A stretch of DNA of 64,000 nt. Source: Linnemannia hyalina. Lineage: Eukaryota; Mortierellomycota; Mortierellomycetes; Mortierellales; Mortierellaceae. The DNA lies in contig JAHRHY010000012.1 in the NCBI GenBank assembly GCA_019671135.1, positions 1,736,001 through 1,800,000 on the forward strand, read 5' to 3'. Below the pieces are notes generated by a model. That model saw only the letters and a program-made list of their open reading frames with translations. It made no database searches and had not been told where the DNA came from. Shown here in pieces: positions 10,409 to 21,166 of this stretch; positions within the stretch are counted from its first letter, which is position 1, and the number at the start of each line of letters is the position of its first letter. The translations under genes and the position numbers were made by a program.

Positions 10409-13400
10409 ATGGGACTGAAGGGGTTCTACCCTTGGCTCCGCAAGAAGAGAGATTACCATCCCACGCTTCGTCACCCCATGCACCACCACCTACCTGACGG
10501 CGCCACTATTCGCGTAGATGTACTGTCCTTCTTCAATAATATTCGCGGGATCTACACGAGGCATGCAGACAACAAGACAAGGGCGCATGCTATCCTCTTT
10601 GAGCATCTTAAGAAATATGGGAACCCCTCGCGCATGGTGTTCTATGTCGACGGCGCCCCTGCTCTCGAGAAGAAGGAGACTCACCACGAGCGAAACGAGA
10701 AGCGAGTCAAGGCCCTCAAGACCGCCAAGGTCGCCGTCGAGACGCTCAGCAACCGCGTCAGTCAAGGCAAGCCGCCCACCAAGCAGATGTTCAAGAATGT
10801 CGAAAAGAGTCTCCGTGGAGGATTCAAGTGGTCCCTCCGAGATCGGGAGGACTTCATCAATTTTCTGCAAGGTCAACAGCTTGACGCGCGCCTGTGCAGA
10901 ACCGAGGCCGACATTGACATCGCTGCAGAGTGCCAACCCAAGGACGTTGTTCTATCTCAAGACTCGGACTTCTTCGCTTACGATTCGGTCACGACGTTCT
11001 GGCGTCCTGTGGGCAAGCGGTACGAGGTCAAGGTCCTCGAATACAACATGGAGGCGGTGCTGGCCCAGATAAAACTGTCGACCACCAAGCTCACTGCCCT
11101 GGCATGCGTCTCGAGTAATGACCAGAACAAGAATATCCCGTCGATGGGAATTGCCACCAACTACAGCATTATTAAGGATCTACCCGATGCAGGTAAGAGC
11201 AAATGTCTTGCCAGCATGCCCATATCGCCTCTATTCCTTGTGGACATGGCCAGACTCATCATGACTCCTTTTTTTGAACCCCTTCTCTGTTAGACGTGCC
11301 GTCCCTGGTGAAGGAGTATCTCGAGAGTCCACGCGTGGTCTGCAGCTATCAAGAAGGCATCGACTTCACGGCCTCTATTCTCGTGTTCACTACAATGACT
11401 CAGGAGATTGCTGTTCCAGCGGGCGTATCCTCTGTTTCGTTGCCGTCATCACAGCCAGCGACGCCTTTGACGACCTCCCCTGCATCTTCCCTGTCCTACG
11501 AGCTGCTCTGTCAGCAGTACAAGTCGGTCAAGGACCAGCATGCCAGAGCCAAAGAACAGAAGAGCCAAGGGAATTTGGGCATCAAGAGGTAACAGATTAG
11601 GTGATATGTGATTCTCTCACATGACCCCTGATCTGACTTTCCCATCACTTGCAAAAAGTCTAACATGTTGTTTGCCTATTATCACACTCTACGACATGCT
11701 CTAGCGACGCCAAACCCAATCGGCAGGGCAAGCACAAGGAGTTTAGAAGGCACCGTGTGATCGACCGGCCAGCTCACCAGCCTGGAGTCTCGCGACAGGT
11801 GCACCGGCCGCGGCATTCGTACAAGACACGCCCAGAGCCGCAGCAGCACGAGCAACCATCGATCTGCAAGCAATACCAGCGAAAGCCCTACACGGCGGAG
11901 CATGAGGCACGGTACCGGCAGTCGATAGCTGAGGCCAAGGGAAAGAAGGCGAAGAAGAAGCAGCAACGAGAGGCTCAACGACTCAAGAAGGAGAAGGAAC
12001 TAGCCAAGAAGCCACCGCTCAAGATCGACGAGATGGACAAGATGCACCTGATCAATGCCATGGTGTGGGAGCATCCCCTTGTCTCCCTTCCCGTCGGCAC
12101 AGTCAGCGCTAACAGCAAGCGGGCAGCGGCAGCAGCCACCACCAACGCCAGTCAGCTCCTCTCATCTGAGCAGCAACAGCAACATCAGCAGCAAGAGGTC
12201 TTTGCATGCATCCTGGAGGTTGTCGGGCAAGCTCGTATGACGAAGAGACACGCACAGGAGTTTCTGGGAGCATTCATCGAGACTGTCTTTGAGCGTGGTC
12301 TGACCGAAGACGACCGAACCATCCTGTCCTTTTTGTGTCCCGCCGTCGAGTCCAAGATCCGTGTGATGCCCCAACCCAACCAGGGCTCTCAGGCAACCAG
12401 CAGCAGTCCTGCTGGCACTCCCACTGGCACTCCCGCTGAGGATGAAGACGAGGGAGACGCGGAAGTCGATGGCAACGAAGACATGGAGGATAATGGGGAC
12501 GAAGATGCCGAGCCATCCGCAATGGACAACCCTTTGTCGCCTTCTACCAGATCCTGCTGGCACACATCTACTCCCGCAAGATCAAGTCCAAGACGGTTGC
12601 TGAGCGGCAAGTCGGTCAACTGCTTGCACGTGCCACCTCCCTGGACATCACATTGCCCCCTGTTCCTCAACGTACCGTCTCCTACCCAACCACCGGGTTG
12701 CTCGAGTCGACCACCACACAACTTTACCGCTCAATCAAGATGATGTATCGCAACGGCTCGGTCGCCCTTGAGAAGAAGGTAATGTGAAGTTGTCAATCCA
12801 AGCTTTGTCACGGACGAAATGCGAAGAGAGCAGCACTCATCAAAACTTGTTTCGAACCAATGTCTATTTTTCCCCTTTACAATAGATCAACTCACAAGCG
12901 GATGGCCAACCTGGCACGGTACTTCCCAAGATCGACTCCAAGCTGCCTGCCATCGAGAATTACCTGCTTCTGAACAAGGCCAGTGGCGGATCGAGACGTA
13001 TTGCACCCCTCTCACCCCTGGCAGCTCGCTACGTTGGCTTCTCTGAGCGGAATTTACTCCCGCTGTTCTGGCACTGGCCAACCCTCAAGGACAAGATCCG
13101 GCGTATGATGGTCGAGGATCGCTACTTTCAGGATCCAGCCATAGTTCCCTCGCAGGCTGACGCTATGGAGTGGCTAGCCAGGACGACGCCTGGCCGCCTT
13201 GTCACCACTTTCCTGACGGATGTCGGTCTCCCGCCAGACAAGCACGACAAGGGCTACCGCAAGGTGACAAGAGTCATGGATATGGACGGCAAGGAAGGGC
13301 TCCGGGAACACCTCGGATGTCTGCGGGCCGAGACGTTTGACCCCAAGGAGTGGCACAGCAAGGGTTATGTTCTCAAGGGCTCGATCCGGACCAATGGCCA

Positions 13401-14857
13401 TTTGCTACAGCTGCTGGCATTCAAACTGAAGGAGCTCCAGTCTGTCCGGTACCGCCGTGTTCCCGAGGACAGGTTGCCCAACCCGCTCGTCACCACCATT
13501 GGCGGCACCAACAGATACCTGACCGAGGCCCGCAATGTCCTCTCCACAACTGCAGATGTGGAGAGCCTGTTGGCTGCTGATCCGAGTCAGGTCGCGGTAC
13601 TGTCGCTCGATTTGGGTACCTCCTGCATCGTCGGCGCCACCGTCTCCCTACCACTTGGCCAGACTCCTGCCACATTGAAGCGACCCCTCGGCAAGGAGGG
13701 CGACCAGAAGAAGAAGAAGAAGAAGAAGAAGAAGAAGAAGAAGACAAGGCGTGCCAAGCGGAAGCCCGGTGATCGGAAGCGGCAGAGGAAGAGGCAGAAG
13801 GCGCGCAAGTTGACCAAGCAGCCTCAGACGACTCGATACTTTGATCTGGTGGTCAAGCGCAACGCCGTGTCGCGGCCAACGGACAGCTTTTCCAACTGGC
13901 TTGAGGACCGGAAGGTGAACACCACCGGAGCATCTACCGGCAGGACCATCCAGGATCTCGAGTCTGCCCTGCCACCGCTCAAGGGAGAAGGCGCCTCGTT
14001 TTGCGAGTACGTTGCAGCGCGTCGGGGTTTTGAGGGCGACATGAACGACTTTTACAACAACACCAACTACTGGAAGCACCAATGGGATGCCAACGTTTGT
14101 CGGAAGGAGGAGTTCTGCAAGGTCGCCGAGGGCTTGCTAAACATGATAGGTGGATCTGTCGGACGGTCAAGGATGCCGCACCAACTTGTTGTGATCGCGA
14201 TCGGTCTAGCCAAGTTTACTGCTGTGAATGGCCCGCCATCACTCGACGGCACGTTTCAGACATTTTTCGTCAATCTGGTAGGGCACATCTTTGCCACGAC
14301 TATTCTGTAGGATCATTTCTTTACAGCGACATGCTAAAAAGGCCTCTATTTTTGTCTTGACTTAGGCTCGTTCGTTGGGCTACCTGGTCATCGGGATCAA
14401 CGAGTATTACTCGTCCAAAAGATGCCCAGACTGCCATGACTTTGTTTGCGCGACGTCGGAATGGCGGACCCTGTACTGCAAGACCTGCAAGCGCTTCCGA
14501 CAGCGCGATGTGATGGCGTCAGAGAACATGAACAATGCCATCAAGGACCACCTAATCCACCAGCAGCGGCCGCTTTACCTCCAACCTCGGCGTCAAGACG
14601 GATCTTACCCATGGATGGATGTCACTGCTGGTGGCGGTAGTGGTGATGGTGGAGGAGAAGCAGGCGGACCATCAGCTGAGGCCATGGACAGCAGTGGAAA
14701 CGGAGCAGGCGGTAGTGGTGGCGGAAGAGCAGCAACAGCCAGAAGGAGACGTGCCGCTTCGATCGTCTCGGTCGAGGCCCCCAACACCGACGTCAATCCC
14801 ACGGCTAATGCACCCAATTCTTCATCCAGCCACACCAAGAAAAAAGCAAAGATGTGA
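10409..14857 (+). CDS. FEN1/XPG-like nuclease fused to Fanzor/TnpB-type RuvC nuclease, copy B (one probable frameshift)
   Basis: Exons 10409-11192, 11294-11588, 11705-12778, 12886-14277 and 14366-14857 parallel copy A, giving about 1345 residues once a one-base loss near 12525-12531 is allowed for. Residues 1-260 are FEN1/XPG-like: MGLKGFYPWL start, acidic residues D37 (IRVDVL), D81 (FYVDGAP), E166/D168 (RTEADID) and D185/D187 (SQDSDFF), matching the metal-binding set of FEN1. The C-terminal half has RuvC-I LSLDLG (D960), the NEYYSSKRCPDC motif (E1195, C1202, C1205), CKTC (C1220, C1223) and RuvC-III RQRDVMASENM (D1230). A run of about 12 Lys and more basic residues follows RuvC-I, where copy A has Thr-rich sequence. 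The start was chosen because it opens the conserved XPG N-motif. The gene may be dying, or the frameshift may be an assembly error. Confidence 0.85.
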
Positions 14858-14944
14858 GCCCAGGAGTTTCACTAAGTATGATGCACTGTAGCATCCATAA
14901 TTAGATATACATGCTTGCCAGCATGTTCCATAGTGTCGGGTTAC

Positions 14945-15009
14945 GTGAGCTCGGTTACTTCATTGTAGGCCGAGGGGGCAACGATTACTCACTTCGGTGA
15001 CGTAATTTA
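14945..15009 (+). other. Structured 3' flank of copy B with conserved box (guide-RNA-like candidate)
   Basis: An outer stem GTGAG (14945-14949)/CTCAC (14988-14992) encloses an inner stem CTCGG (14950-14954)/CCGAG (14970-14974). The inner stem is closed by a T.G pair over loop TACTTCATTGTAG, which aligns with the class II hairpin loop behind copy A (ACTGTCATTGGATAG). The identical 18-nt box CTTCGGTGACGTAATTTA follows at 14992-15009. A further perfect hairpin ACATGC/GCATGT is at 14909-14926. In TnpB/Fanzor systems the guide RNA scaffold is encoded at or after the 3' end of the gene, so a structured conserved 3' flank fits. Expression is unproven. Confidence 0.45.
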
Positions 15010-15022
15010 TGCGCCTATTGTT
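15009..15022 (+). repeat. Right 14-bp direct repeat flanking copy B
   Basis: Identical to 10179-10192 (ATGCGCCTATTGTT), and it directly follows the conserved 18-nt box with one base shared. Copy A has a related but not identical sequence after its box, so part of this repeat may belong to the element rather than to the target. Confidence 0.5.
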
Positions 15023-15115
15023 CCGTAGCCTTATTTTATTTTATTTTTATGTCGCGACGCGTTTAATACGGTTCAAGATATTATGTTATTCGTAGATTGT
15101 GAATGTCCAGATAGC

Positions 15116-17693
15116 CTATATATCGTCTTCAGAGTCGTCGGCCCACTCCATGTCAAGGTCTTCACTCTCTTCCTTCATTTTGGTTAGCCCAGTGACATTC
15201 TCAAGGTGCGTTGCATCCTGGAAGACCTTGAACAAGAACCCGAACCCCTCCTCCTCATACGCAGCAAGGATAGGATCCGAACAGGCGGTGCATCGATCGT
15301 AGGCTTGACCAGAGATCAACATGTTCTTGAAGCGAGACAAGAATCCACGGATCTGGTGAGGCAAGAGTCCCAACGCGGAACCTTGCTGCGCAAAAGTATC
15401 CTGTTCAGCCTCTGCGTCAGCCTTGTCAGCCGGGGCGCGGACGCCCTCAGGGTGGTGAAGGAGCGACACCATCATCTCCACGGCCATGGCACTTGCAATA
15501 GCTGACAAACCAGGTCTCGTCACCGTGCACTGCTGATCCAAAGTTCGGTCGGAAAGAGAGTCGGTGGGGGCAACAATGTCGTTACAGAAGTAGCATCCCA
15601 ATGGCGTGGTTCCGTTGGGTGCATGGTGCTCCTGGTCCTGACCAACTCCGTGTCTCATGACCAGGAATGTGTCGAATCCGAGAGCTGCATTAATTACAAC
15701 CTTTTTCATCCTGGCACCGAGCACAGTAGGAAGCCAGCGACTCTCGCGACTGTCCATAAGCAAGAAGATGGCGTCGTGCTGCTCAAACAACTCCTCCAAC
15801 CTGGCAATATCCTTCTGTGCGTTCTCTACCAATTGTGGACTGATGGGGTGACCTGGCATAGGAATCGACATTGAATATCCATTCGCATTCTACTCAATGG
15901 CAATAAAGCGGAGAAAGGATGTTAGCAGCGGCTCACTCAAACTTGCCGCATTTCAAACACACGTCAAAGACTAACAGGAAACAACGTACCACGCCGGGGT
16001 AAACTTTGCGAAGACTGGCGGCTGCAGTCTCAGCTTTGGCTTTGCCACCCTCGAGACAGTCCTCGAATTCAAATAATGGTTGGCGGACAGGGTTCGAGAA
16101 CGAGACTTTGGCATTGTCGACGAACGTGATGTTGCGGACACCCCAACCCAACAAGGATCGCGCCACATAACATCCTAATGTTCCTGCTCCCAACAATAAG
16201 CAGCGAGTATTCTGCACCTTCTCCAACTGCAAATCCGGTAACAGTCTCCAGCGCATCAGCTTCAAGTTTAAATCCACTGCAGTGTCAGCCAAGCGCGCTG
16301 GGTCCATCAAGGGGGCCAGGTCAGCGAGACGAGGCCCAAGTTTTCCCTGAGCGTTCTTCTCCCATCCCACCGCCTTTGGACACACTATTATTATCAAAAC
16401 GTAGCGTTAGCATTTAGCCATGCGCCACATGCATCTTCATAAGACAGCGAAAGAAAAACAAAAAAGGAATTACCTGTCACAGGAACGTAGGACGGAAGCT
16501 GCGCGGTAAAGACTTTGCTGGCACTGATATCTTGCTTGCCGAGAACCTCACGGAAACATAACACGCGGACCTTGGTCACCTTCCAACGGTATTGCAGCAA
16601 TGCCAACAGGTTGCGCAATGGCCACCCAGGGTTACTGTCCAACGACGAAGGATCCGCAAATCCGACAATCACCTGCGATTGTTGAATGAGATAACAATGG
16701 TTAATATGGTGGACTTGATAGAAGTCATTTACCACACTACTAGATTCAAGATCGACATGCGTACCTGGCTCTCGTCATAGCCTGCATAGAATTCGTCCCA
16801 GTCCTGGAGGCGCGCCACCGAAAAACCTTCCTGACCCTCCTTGACAAGGAAGAATCCTGACTGACCGGGTCCAAAATTCATTTTGTATTGATCGACCTGC
16901 TCTCGAAGCTGGTTGATGGCGGGTGGTGACCAAACTGCGCCAATCCCCTGGATAGCTTCTATGGACCATGCTGGGTCTGCCTGGAGAGCAGGGAAGGCGA
17001 ACCAGTAAAAGAACTTGAACTTTTTCAAGTCGGCAAAGGTGACTAAGAGAAAGCGGTTGAGTGTTGATGGATCCAGGACCGCCTTTCCTGATGTAATATC
17101 ATCCCAAATCTACACCATATGGAAGGTGTGTTAGGATGAGAGTGCCAATGAGAGAGAGAGATGTTGACATACGCTGACAAACCAAACAAACCACGTGTCA
17201 AACTGGCCATACCTGGTCGACGACCATCTTGAAAAGTGCGGGCCTGTCAATAGCTTTGAAATCTTCAACCGTGTTCGTGTTCTTTACGACACCTGGTGCG
17301 GGGAATGTAAACGCTGGCGTCCTATCAAACACAAGTCAAGAACAAGAATTGCCGGTCAATTGACGTTGGTTTATATCGAGGAGGAATTGCTTATTTTTTG
17401 TTTCTTTGGTAGACCAGTAGTGTACAAGGAGGTGTCGTCTCTTACTTGTTCAGGGGGTGTTGGTCAGAGCCATTTTCATCTGGGAAGGCCCCAGTTCCGA
17501 GACAGAGTCGAGCGGGGAGAGCGACGGAGGTGTCCTTGCCGGGGACACGGACCTGCTGACCTGTGGAGTAGTAGCCGAGGATAGGTTTGGGGGAGTCGTC
17601 GAGTTTGAAGATGTCCATCTTGCGCTGAGTGAGGACCTGCCAGAAGGGTGCCTCGACTGCCGAGGCCCAAGGATGAAACTGTAGCAGTGTCAT
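15116..17693 (-). CDS. ATG7: Autophagy E1-like enzyme ATG7
   Basis: Six exons (17693-17446, 17321-17213, 17109-16765, 16672-16474, 16384-15990, 15889-15116) give 689 residues, close to the animal and fungal length. The N-terminal ATG7 domain starts [18 protein letters not shown]. The ThiF/E1 nucleotide-binding site is [10 protein letters not shown], followed by [20 protein letters not shown]. The catalytic Cys is at about residue 553 in [10 protein letters not shown], and CNDIV with CTACSD provide zinc-type Cys pairs. The C-terminus is acidic, as in other ATG7. It activates ATG8 and ATG12 by adenylation and thioester formation in the cytosol, for transfer to ATG3 and ATG10. It is transcribed divergently from the dioxygenase-like gene. 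Confidence 0.95.
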
Positions 17694-18498
17694 TTTCTTG
17701 ATAGCGCGTCCTGGAGTTGTAAGTCGCGTTGTTGTTGGTGTGTGTGTCTGAGTGCAGTCGGCAAGATAAGTCTGCTTACGTTGCTGGTTGTGAAAAAAGA
17801 AAAGTAGGAAAGCGGTGGCAAAAGAAGGAAGTGATGTGTTGGGTGAAAAGAGTGAATGAATAAGAAAACGAAAAGAAAGAGCACTGCGGCGACTTTAACG
17901 AAAAGTAAAAAAAAAGTACCGCGTGAGAAGTAAGAAAGGTGCGCGTGGATTCGACAGGTCCAGTTGAACAAGGCAACCTTGGCACGCACGACCCACACGC
18001 TGACCTTACTACTCTCTCTCTCTTTTGAGGTTCAGAGGTTCAAGTATGTGTCGACTTTGCGATTTGTGCAAGTTTCGGTGACGTATTTTTCCCGTTTTTT
18101 CCCCACCTCCCCCTCCACTCGCATCTCACAGACAAGACATTCCCAGGGAGCATACCGTACACTGTTGAAAGGCAGTGTGTGACCTTGACCCTATTTCATA
18201 CATAAGAGATCTCTTGCTTTTAGGACTCCTATCTTCATTCCCTCTCCTTTCGTCAACCCTCGTTACACACATCGCCTTGACGACCTACATCCTTTGATAC
18301 CAATAACAACACGGCGCACACACAACAAGACCGAATGCACCTGCCAGTCTGAAAAGGTACAGACAACGCAATGCGCCCTTTGTCTCCAGTCGGGAAAAAA
18401 ATACTCAAAATACCTCCAGCGCCACGAAATAATAGCCTTTCGTGAATCAAGGGAAGAAAAGGCTAACTGACATTCTTCTCTTGCCTTGCACCTTCCAC
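17694..18498. promoter_or_regulatory. Divergent promoter region of ATG7 and the dioxygenase-like gene
   Basis: No gene is seen in this 0.8-kb interval. It is C+T-rich near the plus-strand gene. TTCGGTGACGTA at 18074-18085 matches 12 bases of the box behind copies A and B and contains a TGACGTA CRE/ATF-like core, here in a likely promoter setting. Confidence 0.4.
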
Positions 18499-21166
18499 AT
18501 GCAAATAGCTGCGAACAACTACATGAAACCAAAGAACAGGAACGGATCAAAAAAGTCCGCCGCACATGCCAACACCTCAAAACAACAACAACAGCTGCAG
18601 CAACAAAACACAGTGGAATCGCAACAAAAGGATCTACCCCGCCCGACTCCAGATCTCCCGTCAAAGCCAGAGACTCCCCAGGAGATAGCAGCTGCAACCC
18701 GACCGCGCCCAGAACCAACATCAACAACAATAACAAGGTCAACCGCCTCAGGACAGTTGTCTTCTGCCTCACCCTCACTGAAGGGAAAGCAACAACAGGA
18801 CTCCCTTCAAGCAACTAAACTCTATGGCGAATCAAACCTTGCACGACCCACTACTTCAACTTCTAGTACCAGCAACTACCCCCAGCCCGAGAGGAGAATG
18901 GCGCCAGCGACATCTATGGAAACCGAATATATCGAGGCACTCTACGCAGAACACTCGCAGCCTTTGGCCATCAGTCTTAGTCAGACTCACGACAGCCTGT
19001 TCTCGCATTTGGCGCAACTCGGCGATCTCCCTCCCAACTCCTCATCCGAATCAGGCGATATTGACTTTGACGACATCGACAGCTATGACGAACAAGGAGT
19101 GGACGGCGACTGCGAAGACTTTGAGGACGATCTGGACGTGTACGAGCACGACGACTTCTTGTCGTCCCAGGAGGCCATTCTTCTAGAGCTACGACGCGAG
19201 CAGGTCGAATTCGAGGAGAATGTCCGGCAATTACAGCAGCAACTTCAACGCCAGGGATCGCTTCTTCCTTCGTCTTCCTCCTATGACGGCATCGACTACG
19301 AGCATGCCGACCAACCTGACACAAACTCTGGTGCGGTTGGTGAACAAATCAACACGATCGACACCTCAAACTCGCTCTCCAAGGCTCGGAAAGGACAAAT
19401 TTGGACTGGACACGACTGTCGTCTTTGCGATGAACCTAGGTCGAACCTCTGTATCGGGAAGTATGGTTGGTACTGGCGGCCGATTATCATTGAGGCTCTT
19501 GCTACAGCAGCGGCAGCGATCGCCATTTTCAACTCTCGCCCAATGGACTCTACACAGGGATCAACGCTCCAACAACCCTACAGATTCAGTGAATTTCTTC
19601 CACGACCCAACAGCATACGAAGTCAGTCTCTTCAGGAGGCGCAGAGTCAGCTCTCCGACCCTGACAGGACGTACCCCGCGAGGATGCCTTTCTTCAACAG
19701 GTATGCCGTCTGGAGAATTATGTGGATCTATCTGTTTGGGCATGACCTCTTCTCCACTCTGCACGTCAATGCTGACCGGTCGCTTACTCGTTCGTTCCTG
19801 CTGTATAGTGTGAGCGCTGTATCAACGCCAAAAGGACAACATCCGACAGCACAGTCGGTTCCGATAAGTCACATGTACCGCGGGACAACTCCACCACCAC
19901 CGGCCATGGTCTACCCATTACCGCCCAACTCTCCCTACAAATTCGGACGGAAATCGAGCGAATTTCTGGAACCCGTCGGAGAGACGCATGAGTTCCAGTC
20001 GGCAGAGGGCAACTCTCGTCAGGTCTTGCTGCATGTCTGGCCACCGGATGAGCTCGATACGAACCTATTGCAGAAACTAGAGGCTTGTTGTCGAGAGTTT
20101 CAGAATAAGGACGTGGTTCATGGACACAGCGGAGATGGCTTCTTGAACGGATGGCGGCCATCATGGAAAGACCCTCAACAAACGGGTGTCTTGCGGTTTG
20201 GCCATTGGCGTGTCAGGGCTCCTCCAGAACAAGGGGGACATCTCTACGTACGTTCCATTTCTTTATTTGTTTTCCTTGCTTTTTGTGAGCACCAGGTGTT
20301 TCATTGAGGAGAATGCGATGCAGGCAGAGAAACAGGTTGGCGTATGCTAACCTTGACAATTTACGTCTTGTTTACTGTGTTTTCTTCTTTAGCCTCCGTT
20401 CCAGACGCCGTTGACACTTGCTGCAGGAGGAGGATCGGTTCTAGGATCAACCGCCAATGTAATCGCCAACAATAACACCAACAACACGGCCAATCATCAA
20501 CAAAATGTGAACGCTGCACCTATCAAGGATGCCTTTGCTCAGAACGGAAAAGGCGGCACTCAGGCGACATCCAATGGCCAGACCAACCAGACAAATGGAG
20601 CTTGTGCGGTTCATGACCCACCTCGACAGCGCGCAATCGAGAACCACCGTGACATCTGCCATGACCCTGACTGTCCGCATAGGGACGACAAGCAGCAGCA
20701 GCAGGATGACAATCGACCTCGTGACTTGCAGCTGGAATCGGCGACTCAGGGACGGCTTCTGCGACTTGTGCGGGCGATCCAGATGGTGGAGAAAGGGATT
20801 ATTGCGCGGCATTTGAAGTTTCTGTTCCCGACGCTTTATGAAAAGTACCACGGACTCCAGTTTGGCACACCGCGACTGTTTGATGCCGTGGCGACGGTTG
20901 CGCTGGCGATGGACGTGTCTCCTCGGCTTCATCATGATAAGGCGCACACGAAGCACGGATTCTGCTGGATCGTTGCGTGTGGCGACTTTGTTGGAGGCGA
21001 TCTATGCATCCCTGAGCTGGGCAAGCGTGTTGTGATGCGTCCTGGCACGGTGGTTGCGATCCGATCGACTGTGGTTGCGTATTATATCGAGAGGTACGCC
21101 AAAGACACCAGCATGTACGTCATGTACGCGTACACCAGCGACAACAACTGGCCTCCCGCCGCGTAA
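18499..21166 (+). CDS. Large protein with C-terminal 2OG-Fe(II) dioxygenase-like domain
   Basis: Two exons (18499-20247, 20393-21166) give 840 residues. Residues 1-400 are mostly low-complexity and acidic (Gln-, Ser- and Asp-rich) with a possible coiled coil. A Cys-containing patch WTGHDCRLCDEPRSNLC follows, then variable sequence. The last 150 residues look like a double-stranded beta-helix dioxygenase: SPRLHHDKAH (HxD at about 763-765), GDFVGGDLCIPELG, then MRPGTVVAIRSTVV. This layout recalls fungal TET/JBP-like oxygenases, but the assignment is tentative. The expected distal iron-binding His appears to be Tyr (VVAYYIE, about 813), so catalysis is in doubt. Another Cys/His patch, ICHDPDCPH, precedes the domain. 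The first in-frame ATG was used as start; upstream sequence stays open but lacks ATG. Confidence 0.6.

Noticed and set aside
13690..13745. AAG run in copy B as a simple microsatellite outside a gene
   Set aside because: It lies in frame within exon 4 and encodes lysines between well-conserved blocks.
10193..15008. Terminal inverted repeats for copy B
   Set aside because: By eye no inverted match was found between the two ends; only the direct repeat is supported.
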